Of a stretch of DNA of 7,383 bases, positions 1 to 7,340 are shown piece after piece. The notes under the pieces were generated by a model. It did no database searches and was not told the origin of the DNA. It saw only the letters and a program-made list of their open reading frames with translations. Made by a program: the position numbers and the translations under genes. The stretch's first letter is position 1, and each line of letters begins with the position of its first letter. Source of the DNA: Victivallales bacterium (GTDB taxonomy: Bacteria > Verrucomicrobiota > Lentisphaeria > Victivallales > JAUVCU01); the NCBI GenBank assembly GCA_029934175.1, contig JAOZMT010000100.1, positions 1 through 7,383 on the forward strand, in the 5' to 3' direction.

Positions 1-42
1 GCTTATTAGGACGCTACCAAATATTTTTTTTAGTAATAAAAA

Positions 43-78
43 ATCCTGTAAATCCTTAAAATCTTGTTATCCTTTCTA
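43..78. repeat. degenerate ~9-nt periodic repeat (ATCCTGTAA-like)
   Basis: Read on the plus strand, ATCCT or ATCTT recurs at 43, 52, 61 and 69, giving units ATCCTGTAA, ATCCTTAAA, ATCTTGTT and ATCCTTTCT. On the transcribed strand this reads as AGGATTTACAGGAT-like. The block sits about 40-80 nt after the last stop codon of the operon. From memory, similar AGGATTTACAGGATT-type strings are scattered in intergenic regions of many unrelated bacteria, but I cannot verify that here. Function unknown. Confidence 0.5.
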
Positions 79-87
79 AAGAATGGT

Positions 88-109
88 TAGCGTTTAAGAA
101 TAACGCCTA
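88..109 (-). other. small hairpin / possible weak 3'-end structure
   Basis: TAGCGTT (88-94) pairs with AACGC-C-TA (102-109), with one bulged C and a 7-nt loop. The GCGTT/AACGC core is perfect. It begins about 12 nt after the PilZ stop codon, where a terminator would be expected. On the minus strand it is followed by ACCATTCTTTAG rather than a run of T, so intrinsic termination is doubtful. The same TAGCGT arm can pair instead with ACGCTACCA at 11-19. Confidence 0.3.
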
Positions 110-120
110 TATTTTTACTA

Positions 121-543
121 TTATTTTAACTCAGGGAAATCAGCTGCATATTTCGCAATCCATTCTATTGCAGCTTCTTCACTTGTTAAAACTCTTCCTT
201 CTTTTTCTAAAATTTCTTGTTTATATTCTTCCATATAACAAATTTGTTCTAACATCCTAACTTGGAATTTATTTGCTAAACAATTGAATTCAACACCCAC
301 ATCAAAATGATTTTTATGCTTTTTTGACCAAACAACAATCCCAGGAATTTTGAGCTTTGGGTTTGCTATTGGTATATTAATTGCAATATGCGAATTTAGA
401 GGAATATCAACCTTAGAACGGAATGATAATCCTCCTAAACTAATATCTCGAAGATATTCTGTCTTATCTGCCGCAACCTCACTCAAAGTAAATTTAATTG
501 GAATCTCAGAAGGATGCCGTATGAATTTTCTATCAGTTTTCAT
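121..543 (-). CDS. PilZ domain protein, probable cyclic di-GMP receptor
   Basis: A 140-residue soluble protein. PilZ domains bind the second messenger cyclic di-GMP through an N-terminal RxxxR motif and a downstream (D/N)xSxxG motif. Both are visible: Arg5-Lys-Phe-Ile-Arg9, and Asp33-Ile-Ser35-Leu-Gly-Gly38. The beta-barrel closes with the typical VGVEF sequence. After about residue 95 comes a mostly helical tail of about 45 residues rich in Glu, Lys and Ala (EEAAIEWIAKYAADF), beyond the basic PilZ fold. There is no signal peptide, membrane segment or output domain, so it probably acts through a partner protein. Its ATG lies 11 bp inside the preceding hydrolase gene and has no clear Shine-Dalgarno (the bases before it are AAAAAGTTGTCCA). 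Translation therefore probably depends on ribosomes finishing the upstream gene. It is the last gene of the operon. Family assignment is firm; the partner and process are unknown. Confidence 0.9.
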   Translation of the reverse strand: MKTDRKFIRHPSEIPIKFTLSEVAADKTEYLRDISLGGLSFRSKVDIPLNSHIAINIPIANPKLKIPGIVVWSKKHKNHFDVGVEFNCLANKFQVRMLEQICYMEEYKQEILEKEGRVLTSEEAAIEWIAKYAADFPELK

Positions 544-1189
544 TGGACAACTTTTTGTATACAGACTCTGCTATTAAAAAATGTCCAGCTGAATTAGGAT
601 GCACTGGCTCTATACAATAAATATCTGGATGCTGATATTTTAACTGTTCCTCAAAAATTTCTTGCATATTTAGTAACTTTGTATTATATTTTTCACTTAA
701 ATCTTTAACAATATTCACATATTCTGGTAAAATATTTCTGACTTTATTACGATACGAACCTTCAATATTGTCAAGACTCATAAAAAATGGTGTGATTAAT
801 AATATTTCACAATTTGGCTTTTCTTTAACTGTAATATCTAACAAAGTATCATATATTTTTTTAAATCCAGCTGGTTTCAAGTATTCTTTTTCTTTCTGAT
901 TCAAAGACTGGTTTAAATCATTAATTCCTATTTTAATACTTAAATAATCTATTTTTTGTGATAAAACATCTTCATACCAACGACTTTTTAAATCATCAAC
1001 TGTATTTCCTCCAATTCCACGATTTGAAATTTTAATACTCTTTTGTGGCTCTCGAATTGTTAGCATGTCAGCAAACATTTGGACATAACCACATCCTAAA
1101 GGTGCGTGCCTTTCTTCTCTTCTGCCACAGTCTGTAATGCTATCACCGATAAACATAAACGATGATTTATCTTTTAAATTAATTTTCAT
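533..1189 (-). CDS. SGNH/GDSL-family hydrolase (esterase or deacetylase type)
   Basis: A 218-residue protein, typical length for single-domain SGNH hydrolases, which cleave ester bonds in lipids, acetylated sugars or other acyl substrates. The family blocks appear in order. Block I is Gly15-Asp-Ser17-Ile-Thr with nucleophile Ser17. Block II is Asn-Arg-Gly58-Ile-Gly-Gly-Asn. Block III is Gly88-Ile-Asn90-Asp. Block V is Glu194-Pro-Val-His197-Pro-Asn with catalytic His197. Gly58 and Asn90 should form the oxyanion hole. Position 194, three before the His, is normally Asp; here it is Glu (codon GAG). There is no signal peptide or lipobox, so the enzyme is probably cytoplasmic. The start is well supported by AGGAG six bases upstream. 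It overlaps the A2M gene by 11 bp at its start and the PilZ gene by 11 bp at its end. Overall pattern resembles the acetylxylan/rhamnogalacturonan-esterase-like subgroup, but the substrate cannot be read from sequence. Confidence 0.92.
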   Translation of the reverse strand: MKINLKDKSSFMFIGDSITDCGRREERHAPLGCGYVQMFADMLTIREPQKSIKISNRGIGGNTVDDLKSRWYEDVLSQKIDYLSIKIGINDLNQSLNQKEKEYLKPAGFKKIYDTLLDITVKEKPNCEILLITPFFMSLDNIEGSYRNKVRNILPEYVNIVKDLSEKYNTKLLNMQEIFEEQLKYQHPDIYCIEPVHPNSAGHFLIAESVYKKLSNEN

Positions 1190-4100
1190 TTTTTTCTCCT
1201 ACAATTTTTATTTTAATTTCATTTGAATTTGCTTTTAATTCTGGTGCATACATCGCAGATGCCTTTGTTGGCAATGCCGAAAATATTCCAGGTATTTCTG
1301 CTTTCATTCGATACGATATACTGTGTTTTCCTCGTGCTAGTTTTCTAACAAAAAAACAAACTTTTTCATCACGAAACTCAACGAAAGCATTCATTTCATT
1401 GCCGTTGTATCCACTACGCACCTCCATTGGTTCAAAACCAGCGGCTTTCATATCCTCAAATAATATATATTCATAATCATTTTTGGAATCTATTTCAAGT
1501 TCTATTTCAACTAAATCACCACCTTGCACTGTTGCGAGATGTGCAATTTCTGTTCGCTTATATTTTTCAATTTTTTGATGGACTGCTTGACCGCGTGAAC
1601 CTGATACTTGAATTGTTTTATCTTCTTTGGTTAATTTATAATACTTTCTTTGCACTTTTATTTCTAAGCCTGCTTTTGTAATATAATCTTCAAGTGAAAA
1701 ATATGATAAATAAGCATTATAATATAACGGTCCTGTTCCATGTTTGCGAATTGTGCAGGTGTGTTTTCCTGTTGCTAAATCTTCGCCATTAAGCACTAAT
1801 TTATTATCAAAAGAGAATAAGTTATCTTGATTTATTTTGACAGTTTTTTGTAGTTTACCATCAATTAAAATTTCAAGTTCCATATTTGGATTATCTTCTT
1901 TGCTTGCTTTTATAAAGTCTGCGATTGCTTCAATACAAAGAGCTGTGTCACGAGTTGAATTCCAATATGTAGAATTTTTTCTGTTATTAACTAAATATTT
2001 CACAATACGAGATGCTTTATCACTTGTAGGTTCTGTTAAAGCTAACATTTTCAAATAATAAGCATAAATTTCATATTCGCTACCATACCAAGACCACCAA
2101 TAACTTGAATTATTTAATTCCAAATATGCTGTTTGATTTTCATCATCTTGAACTAAATATTGTTCAATGTTTTGCTTAACCATATCAAACTTTTTCATCT
2201 CTTTTTCACGAAACAAACTCATTGATATTAAACATTTTGCATAAGTCGCTAAATAATTTTTATCACGATATAAAAAACTTAACATTGTTTGACTATTATC
2301 TTTTGCAGTATTGGATTTTATTAAAATCATATTCACTAACGCATCAATATTATCTGCTCTGTGCTTATATGGTTTCGTTTCTGTAGGTGCATTTTTTATC
2401 TTTTGAATTTCTTTAGATTGATAAAGCGATAACCAATTCAAACCTTTAGAGAGCATATTATTATCAAATTTAACTTCATTTTCCTTTGCGATTAATAAAC
2501 CACGAACAACGGTTGCTGTTGTGTGTGGATAAGAATATTCATTATAACCTGAAAACCAGCCCCAACCGCCATCATTATTTTGCATTATTTCTAATTGCTT
2601 AATACCTTCACTAACCATATCTGCAACTTTTTCAGAATCAAAAACTGGATTTTCTGAGCGATGATGCCTAGAAATAGTTCGTTTCCAATCAGCTGCACGA
2701 GTTTTATCATCTCCAATTTCTTGAGCATTTAAATTAGAAATTTTATCTTTAATTTCGCTTAAATCCAATCCCATATTTTTCAAAACATTTTGCGTGATAA
2801 CAGTAGGCAAAAAACGATTTAATGTTTGTTCAGTGCAACCATACGGATAGCTAACTAAATATGGCAAAGCATCAACCATCGACCCTGCTAGCGTTGGAGA
2901 ATATCGCAACTCTAAACGAGTCGTTTCAGGTCGCCTTTCTTTTGGGATAATAAACGAGAATTCTGATGATTTTTTACTTTGTCGAATATTTCCACTAAAG
3001 GAAACAGTTTTATCAATACCATGCACTAAAACAGGATGTTTCATCTGCATCGCATCATTATTTTCGGAATCAGCAAACGCCTTCATTGTTATAACTCCTT
3101 CTCCAGAGCTAATCACTTTCACACGCCAATCTATTCTTTTTTCTCCATTTGCTTCAATATTAACACTTATTTTTTCTGGAGTTAGTAATTCAAAATTGTC
3201 TGATAAATCAATAGAAACATCAGTTGTTTTATCGGAATCAGAATAATTATGAACAATAGCTGACAGAACAACTTCATCTTTTTCAACAAAGAAACGAGGT
3301 GCTTGCAATCGAATTAAGAAATCTTTTGCAGTAATAACTTCTGTTTCTCCTTGCCCAACTTTTGTTCCGTGAAATAAACTCCAAACTTTTATTTTCCAAG
3401 TTGTTAAATTTTCAGGCATATCAATTTCAATTTCAGCAATACCATTTTCATCAGCTAACAAATTAGCTGTCCAAAATGCAGTATCGGCAAAGTTTTTACG
3501 AATATGAACTTTTTGATTTACTGGTTCAGCATCGGATTCAGATAAAGGAGCAGGTTCTTCAAGGCTAGCAACCTCGTCTTCACAATCTGCTTTCATTTCT
3601 TTTTTGCAAAACTTAGATTTAGACATCTTTCTTCTACCTAAACTTTGTGGTTCAACCATAGAGTAATCACAATCATCTCCAAATACCATCTCTCCAAAAA
3701 CACCTATAGTTTGCATCCTTTTTTCGTCTTTTTTCAATAAGTCATAAAAATATTTATGAAGATTTGTCGTTGTTTTTTCGTTGTGTCTTCTACGCCATTT
3801 CCAGAAGAATTCTTTGATTTCAGGGATATTACTACCACCACTAATATATTCTACTGATTTATCGTAAACAGTAGCAACAATTGAACCTTTTACAGGTTGA
3901 TTGAAATAGTCAGTGATTTTCAATTTCACTTTAGCTTTTTCGCCAGGTGCATATTTTGTTTTAGATGGCAATACCTCAACATTTAAAATGCGTTTTTCAG
4001 GTGGAACAATTATTTCTTTTATTGTAGAATATAACTTCCCATTTGAAACAGTTATTGCTTCGACAAAAAAGTTTGGCATATCTTTTTTTGTTATATCAAT

Positions 4101-7100
4101 TGCATAAGTCGCAGATTTTCCTTTTAATCTAATAACCTTTGGCGTGGTATAACAACCATTTGAAGGACGAATAAACAATAAAACTGTCGAGTTTTCCTGT
4201 TTTGTATTTATCAAAAGTTGAACTTTCTCATTTGGCGCGTATTCTCGTTTATTTGGAATTAACTCAATGTCATTAAAACGATAATTTTTTGCGACTTGTG
4301 CAATATCTGCTGCATTCGTAACTGAGAAAATATATCCACCTGTGATTATTTCCTTACTGTTACTAGGATTTTCAAGTTTATAAACAATACGGTATTGTCC
4401 CCATTTATCAACTTTAAATTTTAGATTTGCCTGCCCTGTAGAATTTGTTGATAACTCCCATTTTTGCAATTCCTTTTCGCTAGGCGTGCCATCATTATCA
4501 TAACTAACTTTCATTAGAGAAACAATACCTTTACTTTGAACAGGTTTTGCATCGACAGTTCGTGCTGAAAAACTTGCTTCAATAGTATCATTTATTTTAT
4601 AAAATCCTTTATCAACCCAAGTGTAGATTTTAAATGGAGTTCGTGCAGCAATAACAGAACCTTTGCCAATTATTGTTCGACGAGATTGGTCTATAACTTC
4701 TGCTGTGATTTCATACCTGTGGTCAATGTCAGAATGCAATGCTTTAGCTAAAGCAGTATCAATTTCAACCGTAACAGTTCCATCTTTATCTATTTTAACT
4801 TCATTTTCCATAATAACTTCTGGAGGCATTGAGCGAGAATAAATCCACCACGGACTTGGGCGAAAACATCCCCAGTGTCTAAAGTTTGGATACCATTCGT
4901 AATCATAAGCAAACCACCAATAACCTTTACCGTAAAACCAATCCCACGGCATTTGCGGATACCATTGCGAATTGTGCGAATATCTCAATACTTTATATTT
5001 GACTTTAGCATGAGTTACAGGAGCTCCAAAATAATATTTTGCTATGATTTTTGCAGAAATTTTATCGCCAAGTTTAACAGGTTTTGTAGGCGTTTCAATC
5101 TTAACTTCATATTCAGGTTTTTTATATTCCTCAACTCGAAAATTCCCTCTTGAACCATAACTTTCTAAATAAATAGAATACTGTCCTAATGTTGCATTTT
5201 TCGCAAGTTTAAATTCTCCATTTAATCCACCGAACTCATCAGCTGTCAATTTTTTCTTTAAAAGTTCATCTCCTTTAGAATTTTTTATAATAACAGTAAA
5301 AACTTGATTTGCATAAATTGAAATATCTTCTTTATCATATTTTGTATGTCCAACCCAAAATTTAAATTTGACACTTTGATCAGGTCGATATACTGGTCGA
5401 TCGGTAATTGTAAAAACTTTAGTTTGATTATATTCATATTCACGATTAGAGCTATACCAAATACTATCAAAACCTAAAAATGCAGTTGGATTATCATTAT
5501 TAATGTAAGTTAGCCAGCGATATTGGACGGTATGGTCATTAATATTTAAATAACGAGGCAAGGCATTGTCATCTAAAATAACAATACCATTATTTGCGGT
5601 TTGTGCAGAAAATTCTTTTGTATGAATGTCATATCGTCTTCCAGTAGCTTTATCCCAATTTTTTTCATTTAAATATTCTTGTGCATATCCAAAAAATGTG
5701 ATTTTTTTATTAGACAAAGGTTCTCCTGTTTTTGCATCTGTAACCATATACATTGTTTTTTTATCTAGTCGTTTTTTTATAATAACAGTATCATTTAGCC
5801 ATAAAACAATGCGAGAAGTATTACCATTTGCGAACTGTGCAGTTAATAAATATGCTCCTGCATTTGTTATTTTAGGATTTATCGTAATTGATTTATCAAA
5901 ATGATTGTCAGCTGGTTTAAGTTTTTTAGTCCATTCAGCAACGGTTTTTTCTAGGTATTTAGTTTCATTTTTAAAAACTATTTTACGACCGACATCTTGG
6001 ATATTTATTTTATTCCAATCAAGGGTAGTAGGATTTGATTTGATATAATGCTTAACATCATCAAAGAGTTGTTTCATATTAATTTTCTTTGCAGTAAATT
6101 TAACAGAAGTAGCATTACGAAATTTTAGAGAAAGATTAGCTTGCATACCAGCATTTTTTGAATTTGTTTGATCAAACTTCCCCCAGTTTCCGATTATTTG
6201 ATTAAGTTCATATTGTTTATGCTTATAATTAAAGTGTTCAATAGCATATTTCAAATACTTAACAGCCTGCGGATATTGTCGACGATTTTTATAAATAGTA
6301 ATTAATTTATTACAAGCATTTCCGCTGTTATATTCTTCAACTAATTGTTTGTATATTTTAATATAATTATAATCTTCATCAAGGTTAAATCTTTGGACAC
6401 CAGTTGCACACTTCGCAATAGTTTCATTATCTTTTAACGAATGAACCGCAAACGGACCATCTTTTTTCAATTTATCACTTTGCAAATACGCCATTGTATG
6501 AACGCCAAATTGAGATTCTGCATAAGTCGCAATATCCACAAAAACCGATTCTTTAAAAGAAGCAGAGTCGTATTTAATAGCTTCATTAAAAAAGAAACGC
6601 CATCTTTCTCCATCGTTTTTAGCATCTGCATAACTCGCAGGAATTTTATAAAAAATAGGATTATTATCAATATCAACACTTGCACCTTTTGATGATTGAT
6701 TATAATAATATTCATCTTCATAATCTGGTAAAGTTGTTAAATCTGTTAAATATTGAAATTGTTTACCTGAGTATGTTTCTGCTATTTGATTACATAAACT
6801 TGCTTTATCATTATTTGAGCCATTTTTTAAAACTAATTTCAATGCTTGTTGATATAGTTGCAATGCTCGAACCTTGTCTCGTTTGTAGCAGTATTTTATA
6901 TCACCACCACCACGATGATATCCTCTATAAAACTTTCCAGCAACAATATAGCCATAATGGTTATTTGAATGATTATAAGCCCAAGCTACTCCTTTTAAGA
7001 CTTTCCAGTTTTTGGGATATTTTTCAACAACTTTTTCAAGAAAGCCATCAAATTCAGAAATTTTAAAACTTTCTAAAGAGCTAATACCATAATAAATGGC

Positions 7101-7271
7101 ATCAGTTAATTTATCAGAATTTGAGTTTTCTAAATTAAAGATAAATTTTTTATAAAGTTCAAAAGCCTCTTTATAATTGGCATCTTTACTCGCTTTTTCA
7201 GCTTTAGCATAATCATCTGCATAACTCGCAAAAGTTAGCACAGCCACAACAATCAATAACATTTTTTTCAT
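1179..7271 (-). CDS. exported alpha-2-macroglobulin family protein with thioester motif and N-terminal TPR-like region
   Basis: A 2030-residue protein, longer than typical bacterial A2Ms (about 1500-1650 residues). Bacterial A2Ms are thought to trap or block proteases at the cell envelope. Residues 1-18 form a signal peptide with likely cleavage after Ser-Tyr-Ala18; there is no lipobox Cys, so it is not a lipoprotein. Residues about 20-360 are helical and TPR-like (pieces near 30-45, 133-147, 330-350). Macroglobulin-type beta domains follow: a first near 380, 'TDRPVYRP' at 623-630, 'VEEYKKPEYEV' near 713-723, and 'YAP' strands at 1011 and 1107. Residues 770-811 are extremely aromatic. About 1195-1255 is a charged, bait-like linker. 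The A2M domain starts near 1256 (FADTAFW to Trp1267). The thioester motif is Gly-Cys1479-Thr-Glu-Gln1482, followed by the alpha-barrel thioester domain (GGWGWF at 1568-1573) and a C-terminal receptor-like domain (ED at 1939-1940, MYAPE at 2007-2011). I chose the ATG at 7271 because it gives a clean signal peptide and an AAAAGG site six bases upstream; an in-frame start at 7310 would add 13 residues coded by the upstream repeat. Confidence 0.95.
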   Translation of the reverse strand: MKKMLLIVVAVLTFASYADDYAKAEKASKDANYKEAFELYKKFIFNLENSNSDKLTDAIYYGISSLESFKISEFDGFLEKVVEKYPKNWKVLKGVAWAYNHSNNHYGYIVAGKFYRGYHRGGGDIKYCYKRDKVRALQLYQQALKLVLKNGSNNDKASLCNQIAETYSGKQFQYLTDLTTLPDYEDEYYYNQSSKGASVDIDNNPIFYKIPASYADAKNDGERWRFFFNEAIKYDSASFKESVFVDIATYAESQFGVHTMAYLQSDKLKKDGPFAVHSLKDNETIAKCATGVQRFNLDEDYNYIKIYKQLVEEYNSGNACNKLITIYKNRRQYPQAVKYLKYAIEHFNYKHKQYELNQIIGNWGKFDQTNSKNAGMQANLSLKFRNATSVKFTAKKINMKQLFDDVKHYIKSNPTTLDWNKINIQDVGRKIVFKNETKYLEKTVAEWTKKLKPADNHFDKSITINPKITNAGAYLLTAQFANGNTSRIVLWLNDTVIIKKRLDKKTMYMVTDAKTGEPLSNKKITFFGYAQEYLNEKNWDKATGRRYDIHTKEFSAQTANNGIVILDDNALPRYLNINDHTVQYRWLTYINNDNPTAFLGFDSIWYSSNREYEYNQTKVFTITDRPVYRPDQSVKFKFWVGHTKYDKEDISIYANQVFTVIIKNSKGDELLKKKLTADEFGGLNGEFKLAKNATLGQYSIYLESYGSRGNFRVEEYKKPEYEVKIETPTKPVKLGDKISAKIIAKYYFGAPVTHAKVKYKVLRYSHNSQWYPQMPWDWFYGKGYWWFAYDYEWYPNFRHWGCFRPSPWWIYSRSMPPEVIMENEVKIDKDGTVTVEIDTALAKALHSDIDHRYEITAEVIDQSRRTIIGKGSVIAARTPFKIYTWVDKGFYKINDTIEASFSARTVDAKPVQSKGIVSLMKVSYDNDGTPSEKELQKWELSTNSTGQANLKFKVDKWGQYRIVYKLENPSNSKEIITGGYIFSVTNAADIAQVAKNYRFNDIELIPNKREYAPNEKVQLLINTKQENSTVLLFIRPSNGCYTTPKVIRLKGKSATYAIDITKKDMPNFFVEAITVSNGKLYSTIKEIIVPPEKRILNVEVLPSKTKYAPGEKAKVKLKITDYFNQPVKGSIVATVYDKSVEYISGGSNIPEIKEFFWKWRRRHNEKTTTNLHKYFYDLLKKDEKRMQTIGVFGEMVFGDDCDYSMVEPQSLGRRKMSKSKFCKKEMKADCEDEVASLEEPAPLSESDAEPVNQKVHIRKNFADTAFWTANLLADENGIAEIEIDMPENLTTWKIKVWSLFHGTKVGQGETEVITAKDFLIRLQAPRFFVEKDEVVLSAIVHNYSDSDKTTDVSIDLSDNFELLTPEKISVNIEANGEKRIDWRVKVISSGEGVITMKAFADSENNDAMQMKHPVLVHGIDKTVSFSGNIRQSKKSSEFSFIIPKERRPETTRLELRYSPTLAGSMVDALPYLVSYPYGCTEQTLNRFLPTVITQNVLKNMGLDLSEIKDKISNLNAQEIGDDKTRAADWKRTISRHHRSENPVFDSEKVADMVSEGIKQLEIMQNNDGGWGWFSGYNEYSYPHTTATVVRGLLIAKENEVKFDNNMLSKGLNWLSLYQSKEIQKIKNAPTETKPYKHRADNIDALVNMILIKSNTAKDNSQTMLSFLYRDKNYLATYAKCLISMSLFREKEMKKFDMVKQNIEQYLVQDDENQTAYLELNNSSYWWSWYGSEYEIYAYYLKMLALTEPTSDKASRIVKYLVNNRKNSTYWNSTRDTALCIEAIADFIKASKEDNPNMELEILIDGKLQKTVKINQDNLFSFDNKLVLNGEDLATGKHTCTIRKHGTGPLYYNAYLSYFSLEDYITKAGLEIKVQRKYYKLTKEDKTIQVSGSRGQAVHQKIEKYKRTEIAHLATVQGGDLVEIELEIDSKNDYEYILFEDMKAAGFEPMEVRSGYNGNEMNAFVEFRDEKVCFFVRKLARGKHSISYRMKAEIPGIFSALPTKASAMYAPELKANSNEIKIKIVGEKNEN
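1196..1200 (-). promoter_or_regulatory. ribosome binding site of the SGNH hydrolase gene
   Basis: On the minus strand AGGAG precedes ATG (1189-1187) by six A residues. It lies inside the last codons of the A2M gene, so the hydrolase can be translated by independent initiation as well as by coupling. This contrasts with the PilZ gene, which has no such site. Confidence 0.8.
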
Positions 7272-7277
7272 AACACA

Positions 7278-7283
7278 CCTTTT
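7278..7283 (-). promoter_or_regulatory. ribosome binding site of the A2M gene
   Basis: On the minus strand AAAAGG (within a longer A-run) is followed by TGTGTT and then ATG at 7271-7269, a six-base spacing. This decides the start in favour of 7271 over the longer in-frame ATG at 7310. The site begins about nine bases after the repeat-encoded hairpin. Confidence 0.75.
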
Positions 7284-7286
7284 TTT

Positions 7287-7329
7287 GTATCTTGCATTCT
7301 CAGAACGCAAAGACGGTTTAATTTAGATT
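7287..7329. repeat. direct repeat copy 1, with hairpin, in the A2M leader
   Basis: A 43-nt unit matching 7341-7383; the first 30 positions differ at only four. It contains TTGCATTC (7292-7299), a 3-nt loop and GAACGCAA (7303-7310). On the plus strand the stem has one A/C mismatch, but in a minus-strand transcript the same position is a G-U wobble, so the RNA hairpin is kept. A C-G and a T-A pair can extend the stem past one bulged base. It lies just upstream of the A2M ribosome binding site. Confidence 0.7.
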
Positions 7330-7340
7330 TTTAACAGTTA

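Larger units (their letters stand above)
1..120. other. 3' flank of the operon, non-coding
   Basis: No open reading frame of note is seen here on either strand. It follows the stop codon of the PilZ gene and runs to the window edge. It contains a degenerate 9-nt periodic repeat (43-78), a small hairpin (88-109) and a 9-bp inverted repeat joining 11-19 to 84-93. It also has an A/T-only palindrome at 26-43. No GC-rich stem followed by a T-tract is present for minus-strand transcripts, so I do not call a classical terminator. Confidence 0.6.

Noticed and set aside
26..43. A/T-only palindrome (T-run, GTAA, A-run) as an intrinsic terminator
   Set aside because: The stem has no G-C pair and no U-tract follows a stable hairpin on the minus strand, so it is too weak to call.
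6680..7066. 128-codon plus-strand open frame
   Set aside because: It lies fully antisense to the A2M gene, and its Leu/His/Tyr-rich product looks like a reverse read of AT-rich code. No ribosome site or family features seen.
7272..7310. Longer A2M start adding 13 residues (MRSENARYKK...)
   Set aside because: The extension is encoded by the repeat/hairpin, would bury the signal peptide behind a charged leader, and lacks a good Shine-Dalgarno. The ATG at 7271 has one.
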